DNA of 33,655 nucleotides from Planctomycetota bacterium. GTDB lineage: Bacteria > Planctomycetota > Planctomycetia > Planctomycetales > Planctomycetaceae. Under the pieces are notes generated by a model, which saw only the letters and a program-made list of their open reading frames with translations, was not told the DNA's origin and ran no database searches. The position numbers and the translations under genes were made by a program. The stretch is taken from the NCBI GenBank assembly GCA_003670925.1, contig QWQG01000145.1, positions 1-33,655 on the forward strand, in the 5' to 3' direction. Shown piece by piece: positions 15,077 to 23,846 of this stretch; position 1 is the first letter of the stretch, and each line of letters starts with the position of its first letter.

Positions 15077-17566
15077 CTACTTCTTCAGAAACAATTCGCT
15101 TGCCACGACTTCATGGATCAATGTCCTGAGGCCAGAGTCCTGCGATTGGACTTCCGTCACAATTTGTTCGACTTCGTCGCGGTCCGTAAAGCCAACGCCA
15201 GAGCCGGTTGCATACGTGATCAGTTTTTCGGTCAGACAGCGGACGATTTGCTTTTCCTCCGTCAGCATCAGTCGCTTGAAATCGCGAATATCCGTGAAAG
15301 GCTTCCCGTCTGCTGTCTGACCGCTGCAGTCAACCGGTTGTCCGAGCTTGTATTCCCAAATGTCTCTGCCGTGAAGTTTCTCGCTGGGAGCATCACCGTC
15401 GCCAACCGACCGATATCGCTCGCGAAAGCCACCAAGGACGTCAAAACTCTCCAACGCAAATCCGGGCGGATCGATCTCGCGATGACATCGATTGCAGGTG
15501 TCCGAATCACGATGCTTCGCCAACTGCTGGCGAATCGTCATTGCCCCTCGCGTGTCAGGTTCAATCGCATTGACCGGTGGCGGAGGCGAAGGCGGCTTGC
15601 CAATGATTCTCCGCAGAATCCACGCACCGCGCAGCACGGGGGATGTGACTGTACCGTTAGCCGTCACTTTGAGAACCGCAGCCTGCGTCATCACGCCGCC
15701 GCGCACGCTGTCTGCTGGCAAGGAGACTCGCCGGAATTCTTCGCCGTACAATTTCCCCTTCGAGTCTAGGAACGGACGCGACAGGTCATAGTGCTCTGCC
15801 ATGCGATCATTGAGCATCACAAAATCGGAGGCGATCAGGTTTGCGATGGGAAGGTTTTGGGTGAGCATCTGACGAAAGTATGCCTGCGTTTCCGCGACCA
15901 TTGAACTGCGGAGGAGATCGTCGTACTCCGGATACAGCTTTGGATCAGGTGCAGTCGCATCGATTTGATTGAGATCCAGCCACTGACCCACAAAACTGGA
16001 GACGAATTGTTCCGCACGCGGCGAAGCAAGCAGTCGATCAACCTGCTGGTGCAGAACCCTCGCGTTCGACAGTTGTCCTTCACGGGCCAGACGCAACAAC
16101 TCATCGTCCGGCGGGCCGCTCCAGAAAAAATACGACAGTCGTGACGCAAGGGCATAGTCATCCAGCATCCCTGGCGATTCGTCCAGCATCAGAAAACGCG
16201 GCGAAATCAAAATCCCGCGTAGTGCGACGCGCATCGCCTGTTCGTAAGAACGGCCTCGATCGAGTTCTGTGTCGGCCAACTGGACAAAACGATCGGCTTC
16301 CCCGGTAACCAGCCGACGGCGAAACGCGAGCGGGGCGAAACGCGTGATCGCTGCGGTGGCCGATGCTTGCGGATCTTCAGGAGCCAGTTCGTATCCGAGG
16401 TGTCCCTGATCAGTCCAGCGGCCACGATTTTTCAGTTTGAGGATTGCATCTTCACCGAACGTTAAAGCAACACTTGTGGGCGGCCACTGATCCAGCAATG
16501 GCCCTTCGATTTCGATCCACTCGATCGCCATTCCAGGCACTTTCCAGTCCTTGACACTATCGACGTTCCACACGTTTTTTCCGGAGTCATCAATCCCAAT
16601 CCCGTATCCCTTGAATCGAAAATGCTCGCGTGCGGTCAACGCAACCGTAAATTCAATCGTCCGCGGCTTGTCTGGCAGAAGTTCAAAGTAGTGGAGCAAT
16701 CGTTCGCTTTTCCAGTCGCTGGCATAGACACGCAAGGCGATGGAGTCGCCCCGACTATCGACCGCGTAAGCAGAGACGCGGACGCGATAGCGGCCTTGCG
16801 CAGGCGGTGAAAACTGTTTCAGGTGATCGGGTGCGTAAGCATGACTGATAAAGACAACGGCATTGTCAAGTTCCCGAAACAATCGTCGATGACGCTGCCC
16901 TGAGACAGAATCGACTTGCTCTTCAGGGGTATCCAAATTCTCGCGAACTTCCTTTTCATCATGAAAGCGATACCGCTTGCTGATTGATTCGGGACGCTCG
17001 GTCAGTCGCACGGCATCATCGAGTGCCACATCGATTGCTTCGAGGTATTTTTCGAGCTGTACGACGGAAATTCTTAAGCCTTCGGCGACGGTGTCAAAAC
17101 CTTGCGAACGTCCGTCTTCGGGAAGCAAGTGCTGAATCGCGACATCGACACCCAGCAGATCATGCAGGGTGTTTTCGAATTCGCGGCGATTCAGACGTCG
17201 CAGCACGGTGCGGCCTTCGCGTTGTTGCTGCAAGGAGATTTCACCGACCAGCGTCGTACGAAGCGCGTTTGTAAACGGTTCACGTTGTGCTGGCGTCAAC
17301 TTTGAATCCGGCGGCATTTCACCGCTGTGCACGCGATCGTAGATCCTGATCCACCGAGTGCGACTCTCCAGCGATTCGGACGACGCGGGCAATGCCGCGA
17401 AATCCAATCCGCCCGATTTTTCGGTGGCGTTGTGACAATCCAAGCAATTCTGCGTGATGAACTCGCGGACATCTTCTGTCTGCGCCGCGCGACTGTCCCC
17501 GGGAAACAGACCGGTCAAGCAAAACGCAGCGGCGATCCGCGGCAGAAATCTTGGCAGAGACAACAT
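15077..17566 (-). CDS. Exported diheme cytochrome-like DUF1587/1592/1588/1585 protein
   Basis: A large planctomycete secreted protein of about 829 residues. A signal peptide (MLSLPRFLPRIAAAFCLTGL) is followed by a c-type heme site, CLDCH (residues 41-45 from this start), in the planctomycete cytochrome domain. Then come LRRLNRREFENTLHDLLGVD (DUF1587), a carbohydrate-binding-like beta region, RLSYFFWSGPPDDELL (DUF1592), and RGGVMTQAAVLKVTANGTVTSPV leading to a second heme site CNRCHREIDPPG (DUF1588). The end is DUF1585-like (TEKLITYATGSG). The frame opens at 17614, but the ATG at 17566 gives the signal peptide. It forms an operon with DUF1552 downstream. Electron partner and substrate unknown; a role in polymer or sugar breakdown is often guessed for such proteins, without proof. 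Confidence 0.93.
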   Translation of the reverse strand: MLSLPRFLPRIAAAFCLTGLFPGDSRAAQTEDVREFITQNCLDCHNATEKSGGLDFAALPASSESLESRTRWIRIYDRVHSGEMPPDSKLTPAQREPFTNALRTTLVGEISLQQQREGRTVLRRLNRREFENTLHDLLGVDVAIQHLLPEDGRSQGFDTVAEGLRISVVQLEKYLEAIDVALDDAVRLTERPESISKRYRFHDEKEVRENLDTPEEQVDSVSGQRHRRLFRELDNAVVFISHAYAPDHLKQFSPPAQGRYRVRVSAYAVDSRGDSIALRVYASDWKSERLLHYFELLPDKPRTIEFTVALTAREHFRFKGYGIGIDDSGKNVWNVDSVKDWKVPGMAIEWIEIEGPLLDQWPPTSVALTFGEDAILKLKNRGRWTDQGHLGYELAPEDPQASATAAITRFAPLAFRRRLVTGEADRFVQLADTELDRGRSYEQAMRVALRGILISPRFLMLDESPGMLDDYALASRLSYFFWSGPPDDELLRLAREGQLSNARVLHQQVDRLLASPRAEQFVSSFVGQWLDLNQIDATAPDPKLYPEYDDLLRSSMVAETQAYFRQMLTQNLPIANLIASDFVMLNDRMAEHYDLSRPFLDSKGKLYGEEFRRVSLPADSVRGGVMTQAAVLKVTANGTVTSPVLRGAWILRRIIGKPPSPPPPVNAIEPDTRGAMTIRQQLAKHRDSDTCNRCHREIDPPGFALESFDVLGGFRERYRSVGDGDAPSEKLHGRDIWEYKLGQPVDCSGQTADGKPFTDIRDFKRLMLTEEKQIVRCLTEKLITYATGSGVGFTDRDEVEQIVTEVQSQDSGLRTLIHEVVASELFLKK

Positions 17567-17613
17567 GACAAACGATCTAGTACCTAAACCTTGAAACCAG
17601 AATTCTTGCGGCA

Positions 17614-17619
17614 AGTATA
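17614..17619 (-). promoter_or_regulatory. Possible -10 element (TATACT) of the DUF1592-type operon
   Basis: TATACT on the minus strand lies about 48 bp upstream of the preferred start at 17566. No good -35 match accompanies it. It agrees with the shorter start rather than the one at 17614. Confidence 0.22.
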
Positions 17620-17952
17620 AATGCGTTCAGACAAATAATCGATCCGGCCTACCACAAATTGGCAACCTTTGCCTACGTGAGGCTAATTCACATGGGCGCG
17701 TGAGTCTCAATGGATCCTATCCGCCGCGCGGCGTGCAGCCAGTCCTCGTGATTCGCTGGAAAATCTGCTGTCATGGGTCGTTCGGAAAGGGAGACGCTAC
17801 TCAAGCCCAGCGGCAATTGTTAGAAAACGACAAAAACTGGGCTCTGATGGAAATGGGTGAATCCGAGGCACGACCTTGATTGCCCCATTGGCCGGGAGAA
17901 AATATCACTAGCCCCGATTAAACTCCGATTGTCTCAACAAGGCTCGCGCCGC
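17620..17952. other. Divergent intergenic region before the MoxR gene
   Basis: About 330 bp without a gene. A zero-loop palindrome CGCCGC/GCGGCG lies at 17722-17733. A frame for an N-terminally extended MoxR opens at a GTG at 17857, but its residues are unlike the family. Nothing else is recognisable. Confidence 0.4.
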
Positions 17953-18960
17953 ATGCACGTCGATGAACAGCTCAAGCAGCAACTGGATGAGTTTCGTCAG
18001 GACTTTCATCGGCTGAAGTCTGAAATCTCAAAAGTCATCGTCGGGCAGCAGGAGATCCTTGATGACACGTTGATTTCACTGATCGCCGGCGGACATGTGC
18101 TCCTCGAGGGTGTTCCGGGGCTCGGTAAGACCCTGACAGTTCGGACGCTCGCAGATGCATTGCATCTGGAGTTTCATCGCATTCAATTCACACCTGACCT
18201 GATGCCGGCGGACCTGATCGGGACGCAGGTGATTACTGAAGCAGGTGACGGCCGCAAGGTATTTGAATTTCAAAAGGGTCCGTTGTTCTCGAATGTTCTG
18301 CTAGCGGATGAAATCAACCGAGCCACGCCGAAAACCCAGTCCGCCTTGCTGGAGGCCATGCAGGAACATTCCGTCACCGTGGCCGGTGTGACACACATCC
18401 TGTCCGAGCCCTTCTTCGTGATGGCGACGCAAAACCCGCTGGAAATGGAAGGCACGTATCCGCTGCCGGAAGCTCAGCTCGATCGCTTCTTTGTGAAACT
18501 GCTGGTCAAGTATCCCAAAGTGAGCGACCTTGAGACGATTCTCGATCGCACCACGGAGAACCTGAAGCCGAAAGCCGAAGCCGTATTGAGCGGCGAACGA
18601 ATTCTGCAGATGTCTCAGTTGTCTCGCATGATCCCGATTGCCAACGACGTGCGACGTTACGGGATTGCCCTGGTCGTGGCGACTCATCCGGATCATGAAC
18701 TCGCATCCGCTGCCGCAAAGAAATACGTCCGCTACGGAGCCAGTCCGCGCGGCCTGCAGGCGTTGATTCTCGGAGCCAAAATCCGCGCTATCTTGGATCA
18801 CCGGTATCACGTCGCCCGAGACGATTTGAAAACGATGGCGCTCCCCGTTCTTCGCCACCGGATGATCCTCAACTTCGAAGGTCAGGCCGAAGGCATCAGC
18901 GCCGACGACGTGATTCGGAAGCTGCTGGCCGACGTGAAAGAAGATGCGCTGGTTACCTGA
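17953..18960 (+). CDS. MoxR family AAA+ ATPase
   Basis: A 335-residue AAA+ chaperone-like ATPase of the MoxR group, which usually helps activate or insert metal or cofactor in partner proteins. Walker A is GVPGLGKT (53-60), Walker B is LLADEINRA (116-124), and sensor 1 is FFVMATQNPLEMEGTYPLPEAQLDRF, split here as FFVMATQNP and GTYPLPEAQLDRF. The C-terminal lid contains YGASPRGLQALI. The ATG at 17953 (MHVDEQL) matches where family members normally start; a GTG at 17857 would add 32 atypical residues. MoxR genes normally sit with DUF58 and von Willebrand factor genes, but here the next gene is convergent on the other strand 45 bp away. The partner is therefore not next door. Confidence 0.95.
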   Translation: MHVDEQLKQQLDEFRQDFHRLKSEISKVIVGQQEILDDTLISLIAGGHVLLEGVPGLGKTLTVRTLADALHLEFHRIQFTPDLMPADLIGTQVITEAGDGRKVFEFQKGPLFSNVLLADEINRATPKTQSALLEAMQEHSVTVAGVTHILSEPFFVMATQNPLEMEGTYPLPEAQLDRFFVKLLVKYPKVSDLETILDRTTENLKPKAEAVLSGERILQMSQLSRMIPIANDVRRYGIALVVATHPDHELASAAAKKYVRYGASPRGLQALILGAKIRAILDHRYHVARDDLKTMALPVLRHRMILNFEGQAEGISADDVIRKLLADVKEDALVT

Positions 18961-19005
18961 CTGGTCGGAGAAGAATTGCAGAAGTTACCACGGAATACAC
19001 GGCGA

Positions 19006-20196
19006 CTATTTTGTCACCGGCTTCTGCAGCAGCAGCACCGTGGCCAGTCCCAGCACATCGTTGTTCTCGCGAGCTGACGATTCAAGGATGTCGAAGCGTT
19101 TTGCCCCGACGCAGTATGCCGTGAACGAAAAGCCTGCAGGATCTTCCATTTGTTTCAGAAACGGGGCAGCGGCTTCGAGCGCCATGCTTGTCCGTTCCAC
19201 GCGCTGCCCCAAATCCGCGATCACAAATGCGATCATCCGTTGGTCCGGTGCATCGGGTTCCCGCTGTAGCCGATCAATAAAGTATTGCATCGATTCGTCC
19301 ACTTCCACACCCGCTAATGCGTTGAGGAAATGGCGATTCGCGACATAGTAATCATCGAACGGAACGTCGCTAGGATATCGCAGTGGTTCCGCCAATTGCG
19401 CCCCATAGTCGCTCAATTCAATGGCCAGTTGCAATTCCGGACAGTCGCGATCGAGATGCCGGGCAAAGCTGACGGTGGAATGCAGATGCGAAACGTCAAT
19501 GTGATAGCCGCCTTCCGCAAACAAAAACTCACGGCCCTGAATGAGTTCGCGGAGGGAAGCATTTTGCTTCACCAGAGGTTGTCGCCGTTCTACATCCCGA
19601 CGCACATTAGCCTGTAGGTCGCCGTAAATATTCCGGACCATCATCGCTGCTGCCTGCCGGCGTTCGTCAGGCGTCATCTGCGGCATCACTTGGCCCATCG
19701 CGGTCACCGTGTTACAGGTTCCGTGAGTCCTGAGCAGCAGCTTGAGCCCTTCCACAATGTGTGCGCCTTCGTACAGGGCAAGGTTCAGCAGTTCATCAAG
19801 CCCAGCACCAGGTTCATGCGGCACTTCGGCGACTTTTTTGGCGATTGCGGCCCGGACTGAAGCTGTTTCATTGATCGTGCGGAAATAGGCCCAAGCATCG
19901 GCTAGTTGACCGGCATCCAGAAATCGCTGGCCGACCTCACGAGCCGCCGCAGTGTAGGCGTCTCGAAATGCCACATCGTGCTCTTCCGGGATATTCCGCA
20001 ACGACGTGGGCTGCGTGATTGGCAATCCCAGGCGATGCCGCACACGAATCAGCTTAGCATCGAATAGTCGATGAAAGTCGCTCTGAACCGTCAACGTTTT
20101 TTCAGCCGCGTCCAGAATTGCATCGCCGACGCTGGCCGAAGAAACCGCGGGCTTGTTGCGTTCAGCTTCGAAAATTTCAATTGCTGTCATTTGCAC
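19006..20196 (-). CDS. Conserved-looking 396-residue protein of unknown function
   Basis: I do not recognise a named family. The protein is soluble, without signal peptide or membrane helix, and mostly alpha-helical. Segments such as RFLDAGQLADAWAYFRTI and LAGVEVDESMQYFIDRLQRE look like helical repeat pairs. Two regions are rich in potential catalytic or metal residues: GGYHIDVSHLHSTVSF (about 245-260) and LNLALYEGAHIVEGLKLLL. A Shine-Dalgarno-like AAGG precedes the ATG. It lies 95 bp downstream of the PSP1-like gene on the same strand, so joint transcription is plausible. It converges with the MoxR gene. No function is claimed. Confidence 0.8.
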   Translation of the reverse strand: MQMTAIEIFEAERNKPAVSSASVGDAILDAAEKTLTVQSDFHRLFDAKLIRVRHRLGLPITQPTSLRNIPEEHDVAFRDAYTAAAREVGQRFLDAGQLADAWAYFRTINETASVRAAIAKKVAEVPHEPGAGLDELLNLALYEGAHIVEGLKLLLRTHGTCNTVTAMGQVMPQMTPDERRQAAAMMVRNIYGDLQANVRRDVERRQPLVKQNASLRELIQGREFLFAEGGYHIDVSHLHSTVSFARHLDRDCPELQLAIELSDYGAQLAEPLRYPSDVPFDDYYVANRHFLNALAGVEVDESMQYFIDRLQREPDAPDQRMIAFVIADLGQRVERTSMALEAAAPFLKQMEDPAGFSFTAYCVGAKRFDILESSARENNDVLGLATVLLLQKPVTK

Positions 20197-20291
20197 AGTT
20201 ACCTTTTACTTTTGGCTGATAACTATTCAGTCTCGTGACGTTGTTGACGAAAACGCAGTGTCAGAAACGCAAGTCGGCGAAGCGACATTGC

Positions 20292-20852
20292 CTACGTGCC
20301 ACATGTCCCGCATCCGCCGCCACCGCTGGCTTGCACCACGCCTTCGGCGCTGACGGGTTGCACATGAATCACACCAAAGCCACCTGCTGCGGCCAACAAC
20401 GCCAAACGCGTTGTTTCGGCACTGCGATCGTTCAGCACATAGAGGATAAGACGATCATCAAGCGTGCGTTCAATGTCAATCAGTTCCAATTGGAGCTTCC
20501 ATTTTTCTGCGCGCGCAGACCAATCGGCGAAACTGTCTTCCGCGGCATGCTGATCCTTGGCACTGCGATCCAGATCGTCCACTGTCGCAAGTCGCAGCAG
20601 TTCACCGGTCGGCGTCGCAGCTTCGCCTTCGGCCGTCTTGGCATTTGGCGGCAGGGTTTGAAGGACAGTCGCAAGTTCTTGGCCGCGATCGGTTGACACA
20701 ACCACCGCCGCAGTACGCTCTGGCTTATCGCCCCAAGCTGCAAATCTTGCGACCTGAGGAACACGGCCATAACGAGCCAGCACCAGAAAGTCTGGAACGC
20801 GTTCTTCCAACTCGGGTACGCCTTCGCAAGTCTCTGCTGTCGGGGCAATCAT
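20292..20852 (-). CDS. PSP1-domain-like protein with Cys-Gly-Thr-Cys tail
   Basis: A 186-residue protein that resembles the PSP1 C-terminal domain (RicT/YaaT family). It contains RYGRVPQVARF and AAVVVSTDRGQELATVL (about 49-64), a charged helix with DRSAKDQHAAEDSF, then LELIDIERTLDDRLILYVLNDR (split: LELIDIERTLDD, RLILYVLND, about 122-142) corresponding to the strand pair that in PSP1 reads like a DVEYTFDGxKLTFYF pattern. The tail GGGGCGTCGT offers two cysteines. RicT works in RNA processing complexes that can carry iron-sulfur clusters; whether this relative does is unknown. AGAGGAAG precedes the ATG at good distance. It is first in a pair with the 396-residue gene. The family call is by pattern, not by search. 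Confidence 0.65.
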   Translation of the reverse strand: MIAPTAETCEGVPELEERVPDFLVLARYGRVPQVARFAAWGDKPERTAAVVVSTDRGQELATVLQTLPPNAKTAEGEAATPTGELLRLATVDDLDRSAKDQHAAEDSFADWSARAEKWKLQLELIDIERTLDDRLILYVLNDRSAETTRLALLAAAGGFGVIHVQPVSAEGVVQASGGGGCGTCGT

Positions 20853-21199
20853 GGGACTTCCTCTTACTGGCTCTTCGCCATTCTTTTAGATTTTAGAAGG
20901 GCAAGCCTCCTACTCAAAACTTGTCTCAACCGGAATGGCATGAGAGCATGCTTACGAGGTCGTTGCACCTTTTTGACAAATTCGCGTCGGACATGAGTGT
21001 AACATCCAATCACCAGAAAGAATTTCCTTGAATGACCTCATTCTTAGGAAATTCCCGTTACCCGACTTCCCTGTCTGGTTCAGGTGGCAAGTGGGAGACT
21101 CAACTTCCGATCGCTTTAAGGCCGCACCCGCGACAAACAGCCGAGACCGTGTTTAGAATGCCGGGATGGCTTTTTGATTTGTCCTGAGGAGTCCTCGTC
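20853..21199. other. Divergent intergenic region between PSP1-like and MBL-fold genes
   Basis: About 347 bp without a gene. It holds Shine-Dalgarno sequences at both edges (AGAGGAAG for the minus gene, GAGGAG at about 21186 for the plus gene). A TTGACA at 20973-20978 has only a weak TGTAAC 19 bp on, so no promoter is called. Confidence 0.5.
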
Positions 21200-22246
21200 A
21201 TGCGTCTCATTGTCCTGTCTGTGCTGTGGAGTTTATGGTGGGTCCCGGCCGTCGCGTCTGCGGATTCTGGGGATGGTTGCCTAGATCTCTACTTCATCGA
21301 CGTTGAGGGCGGTGCTGCGACGTTGATCGTAACACCGGCAGGCGAATCGGTTCTCATCGATTCTGGCTATCCGGATAATCAAAGCCGTGATCTCGATCGA
21401 ATTATGCATGTCGCAAAAGACCTCGCCGACCTAAAACGCATTGACCATGCGGTGGTGTCTCACTGGCATCTGGATCACTTTGGCAATCATGCCGCCTTGG
21501 CGGCAAAATTCGGGATTGGCACATTTTGGGATCGCGGTATCCCGGACGAACTTTCCGAAGACCCTGGTTATGCTGACCGCATTGCCAGCTATCGTGCCGC
21601 CTCACAAAATGCCTCAAGGGCACTGCAGATCGGCGATACGCTGCCACTCACGTCCGGAAAAACAAGGCTGGCAGTGCGTGTGCTGACATCGGGCCGGGAA
21701 GTTGTTACGGGCGAAGGCGAAGTGAATCCGTTTGCAGAGCGGCACAAAGCGCAGCCGGATGATCCATCCGACAATTCCGCCAGCCTAAGTCTGCTGTATG
21801 AGTTCGGCAAGTTTCGCTTTCTGACGTGTGGAGATTTAACATGGAATACAGAAGCCAAACTGGTAACACCACGCAATCCGGTCGGGCTTGTTGATCTTTT
21901 CATGGTGACACATCATGGACTGCCAGTCAGCAACAATCCGGCGATGGTGCTGGCGATTGATCCGGTCGTCGCCATTATGTGCAATGGTCCCAAAAAAGGC
22001 GGCGCAGCACAGACCATGGCAACTCTGCGAGAAGTCAAATCGTTGAAAAATTGGTTCCAACTGCATCGCAATGTAGAACTTGAGGCAGCACAGCAAGCTC
22101 CGACGGAATTCATCGCGAACAGCGCGCAGACGGAAGACTGCAAGGGCGAATGGATCCTCGCAAAAGTTGCGGCGGACGGGGCATCCTACCACGTGCAGAT
22201 TGGTCCGCAGGGAAAAAAGCACGCATACGCAACGCGGGCACGATAA
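21200..22246 (+). CDS. Secreted metallo-beta-lactamase-fold hydrolase, ComEC-like
   Basis: A 348-residue exported hydrolase. The signal peptide occupies about 1-21 (LSVLWSLWWVPAVASA). The metal-binding motif is HWHLDHFGNH (His88, His90, Asp92, His93). Further ligands are probably in LTCGDLTWN and MVTHHGLPVSN. The layout FIDVEGGAATLIVTPAGES and ending HHG resembles the soluble hydrolase domain of ComEC-type proteins, but no channel domain is present. It probably acts on a phosphoester outside the cytoplasm. GAGGAG 8 bp before the ATG fixes the start. It is monocistronic. Confidence 0.9.
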   Translation: MRLIVLSVLWSLWWVPAVASADSGDGCLDLYFIDVEGGAATLIVTPAGESVLIDSGYPDNQSRDLDRIMHVAKDLADLKRIDHAVVSHWHLDHFGNHAALAAKFGIGTFWDRGIPDELSEDPGYADRIASYRAASQNASRALQIGDTLPLTSGKTRLAVRVLTSGREVVTGEGEVNPFAERHKAQPDDPSDNSASLSLLYEFGKFRFLTCGDLTWNTEAKLVTPRNPVGLVDLFMVTHHGLPVSNNPAMVLAIDPVVAIMCNGPKKGGAAQTMATLREVKSLKNWFQLHRNVELEAAQQAPTEFIANSAQTEDCKGEWILAKVAADGASYHVQIGPQGKKHAYATRAR

Positions 22247-22344
22247 GTCGCAGACGCCACTTGATCAAGCCGACAAAAAATACATCCGAGCGGAACCGAA
22301 GGTTTGCAGTTGCGTCCCGAATCTGGCGCTTGAAACCGACGGTG

Positions 22345-22375
22345 TACAAAAGATTCCTGCGGCGCACCGCAGGAA
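22345..22375 (-). terminator. Terminator hairpin downstream of mdh
   Basis: TTCCTGCGG (22354-22362) and CCGCAGGAA (22367-22375) make a perfect 9-bp stem with the 4-nt loop CGCA. On the minus strand it is followed by TCTTTTGT, which fits an intrinsic terminator for mdh, about 190 bp beyond its stop. Confidence 0.6.
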
Positions 22376-22472
22376 CTATTGTCGACATTCGGCGCGCCGC
22401 AACATTTGGCAGGATCTGCGTTTCTGCACAACGGGGAACCCCCACAACTCCACGATCCGGTGCCTGCCTCTC

Positions 22473-22495
22473 CTGAATGCATGGCAAGCATTCAG
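22473..22495. repeat. Second hairpin downstream of mdh
   Basis: CTGAATGC (22473-22480) and GCATTCAG (22488-22495) form a perfect 8-bp stem with a 7-nt loop. There is no T-run on either side. It may protect the 3' end of mdh mRNA or form the first part of a two-step terminator. Confidence 0.5.
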
Positions 22496-22563
22496 ACTTC
22501 ACACGCCGGAAAACGTAAAAGTGAATTCAAGTTCAGTCGGGCGAGAGCTGAGCACTCAAAAAT

Positions 22564-23553
22564 TCAGCTCAACAGATCCTGCACCCCATTCCGCTCTTCT
22601 TTCAGTTCGTTGACGGTAATGTCGATTTTCGATTGAGCGAACTCACTGTGCGTCTGGCCTTGCACGATGGAAACTTTTTTCCCGTCGCTCACCAGCGGAA
22701 AACCGCTGATCAGGCCAACTTCGACACCGTAACTGCCATCGCTGCACAACGCGGCACTGAAACATGAGCCCGCTGCCGTTGGGCGAATGATGCCCTTCAC
22801 CGTGTCGAGGACAGCATTCGCCGCCGATGCTGCGCTAGATGCGCCTCGAGCCGCAATCACGGCGGCACCGCGTTTCTGCACCGTTGAGATGAAGTCACCT
22901 TTCAGCCATTCGTGGTCGGTAATTACGTCGGTGGCAGGTTTACCGTTGATCTTTGCGTGATCGAAATCAGGATACTGCGTCGCCGAATGATTCCCCCAGA
23001 TCCCAACGTTAGAAATCGCAGCCACGGGAACTCCGGCTTTCAGAGCCAGTTGAGAAACGGCTCGATTCTGATCCAGCATCGTCATCGCAAACCAGCGATC
23101 TGCTGGAACACCTTGCGCATTCTTCATGGCAATCAAGCAGTTTGTGTTGCAAGGATTCCCGACGACTAGGACCCGCACATCCGGCGCCGCTGCCGCTGCG
23201 ATCGCGCGACCAGTACTGGTGAAAATTGGCCCGTTGATCCGAATGAGATCAGCACGTTCCATCCCGGCTTTGCGGGGCACGCTGCCAACACACAATACCC
23301 AATTGCAGTCTTTGAAACCGTCTTCAAGGTGATCGCTGTCTGCCTTGACGACACCTGCCAGCGTTGGAAACGCACAGTCGTCAAGTTCCATGTGAATCCC
23401 GTCGAGCGCCTTGAGCACTGGCGGCACTTCAACCAGATGTAAAAGCACGGGCTGATCGGGGCCGAAGACCTCACCAGATGCAATGCGATAGATTAAAGAA
23501 TAGCCAATCTGACCGGCTGCACCTGTAACAGCAACACGAATCGGGGATGCCAT
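22564..23553 (-). CDS. mdh: Malate dehydrogenase
   Basis: NAD-dependent oxidation of malate to oxaloacetate in the TCA cycle. About 329 residues in the cytosolic-type MDH subgroup. The nucleotide-binding loop is [12 protein letters not shown]. Substrate arginines lie in [14 protein letters not shown], and DQNRA supplies the Asp-Arg pair. The catalytic histidine is in GIWGNHS (His189 from the 23553 start), paired with that Asp. The frame opens at 23583, but ATG at 23553 (MASPIRVAV) has AAGGTG upstream and matches the family N-terminus. It stands alone, with terminator-like hairpins downstream. Confidence 0.96.
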   Translation of the reverse strand: MASPIRVAVTGAAGQIGYSLIYRIASGEVFGPDQPVLLHLVEVPPVLKALDGIHMELDDCAFPTLAGVVKADSDHLEDGFKDCNWVLCVGSVPRKAGMERADLIRINGPIFTSTGRAIAAAAAPDVRVLVVGNPCNTNCLIAMKNAQGVPADRWFAMTMLDQNRAVSQLALKAGVPVAAISNVGIWGNHSATQYPDFDHAKINGKPATDVITDHEWLKGDFISTVQKRGAAVIAARGASSAASAANAVLDTVKGIIRPTAAGSCFSAALCSDGSYGVEVGLISGFPLVSDGKKVSIVQGQTHSEFAQSKIDITVNELKEERNGVQDLLS

Positions 23554-23846
23554 GAGCACGTCACCTTTCGAAATAAGAATCAAGCATGGGGACCGAAGTA
23601 TAGCTTTGAAGACGGGCGAATTTCAAAACAGTGGACGAGGCTACCGGTCAGAACACAGCATTCGGGAATGCCCCGGAGGCTCGGGAAGTGTCAGGCAGAT
23701 TGCTGATCACGGCGCAATTGGCCATGCTGGATGCTGCGGCCAAGAATTATGTGGTTTGTTGATTACGACATCGATTCCTGTCGTCGGACGCGCGGCGTTT
23801 TTCTTTTGAACCCGTGAGCGGTTCTCTCGCATGGAGGATAAACGGT

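Larger units (their letters stand above)
22247..22563. other. Gap between convergent MBL-fold and mdh genes
   Basis: About 317 bp without a credible gene; frames that cross it are not protein-like. It contains two hairpins described separately, both likely to serve transcription ends. Confidence 0.5.

Noticed and set aside
15113-15769. 218-residue plus-strand frame
   Set aside because: Antisense to the DUF1592-type gene, with composition biased by the opposite strand's codons.
20973-20978. TTGACA as -35 box before the MBL-fold gene
   Set aside because: Only a weak TGTAAC at 19 bp; the start codon is 200 bp away.
22080-22613. 177-residue plus-strand frame crossing the MBL-fold gene end
   Set aside because: Overlaps the C-terminus of a well-supported gene in another frame, then runs through hairpins into mdh; not protein-like.
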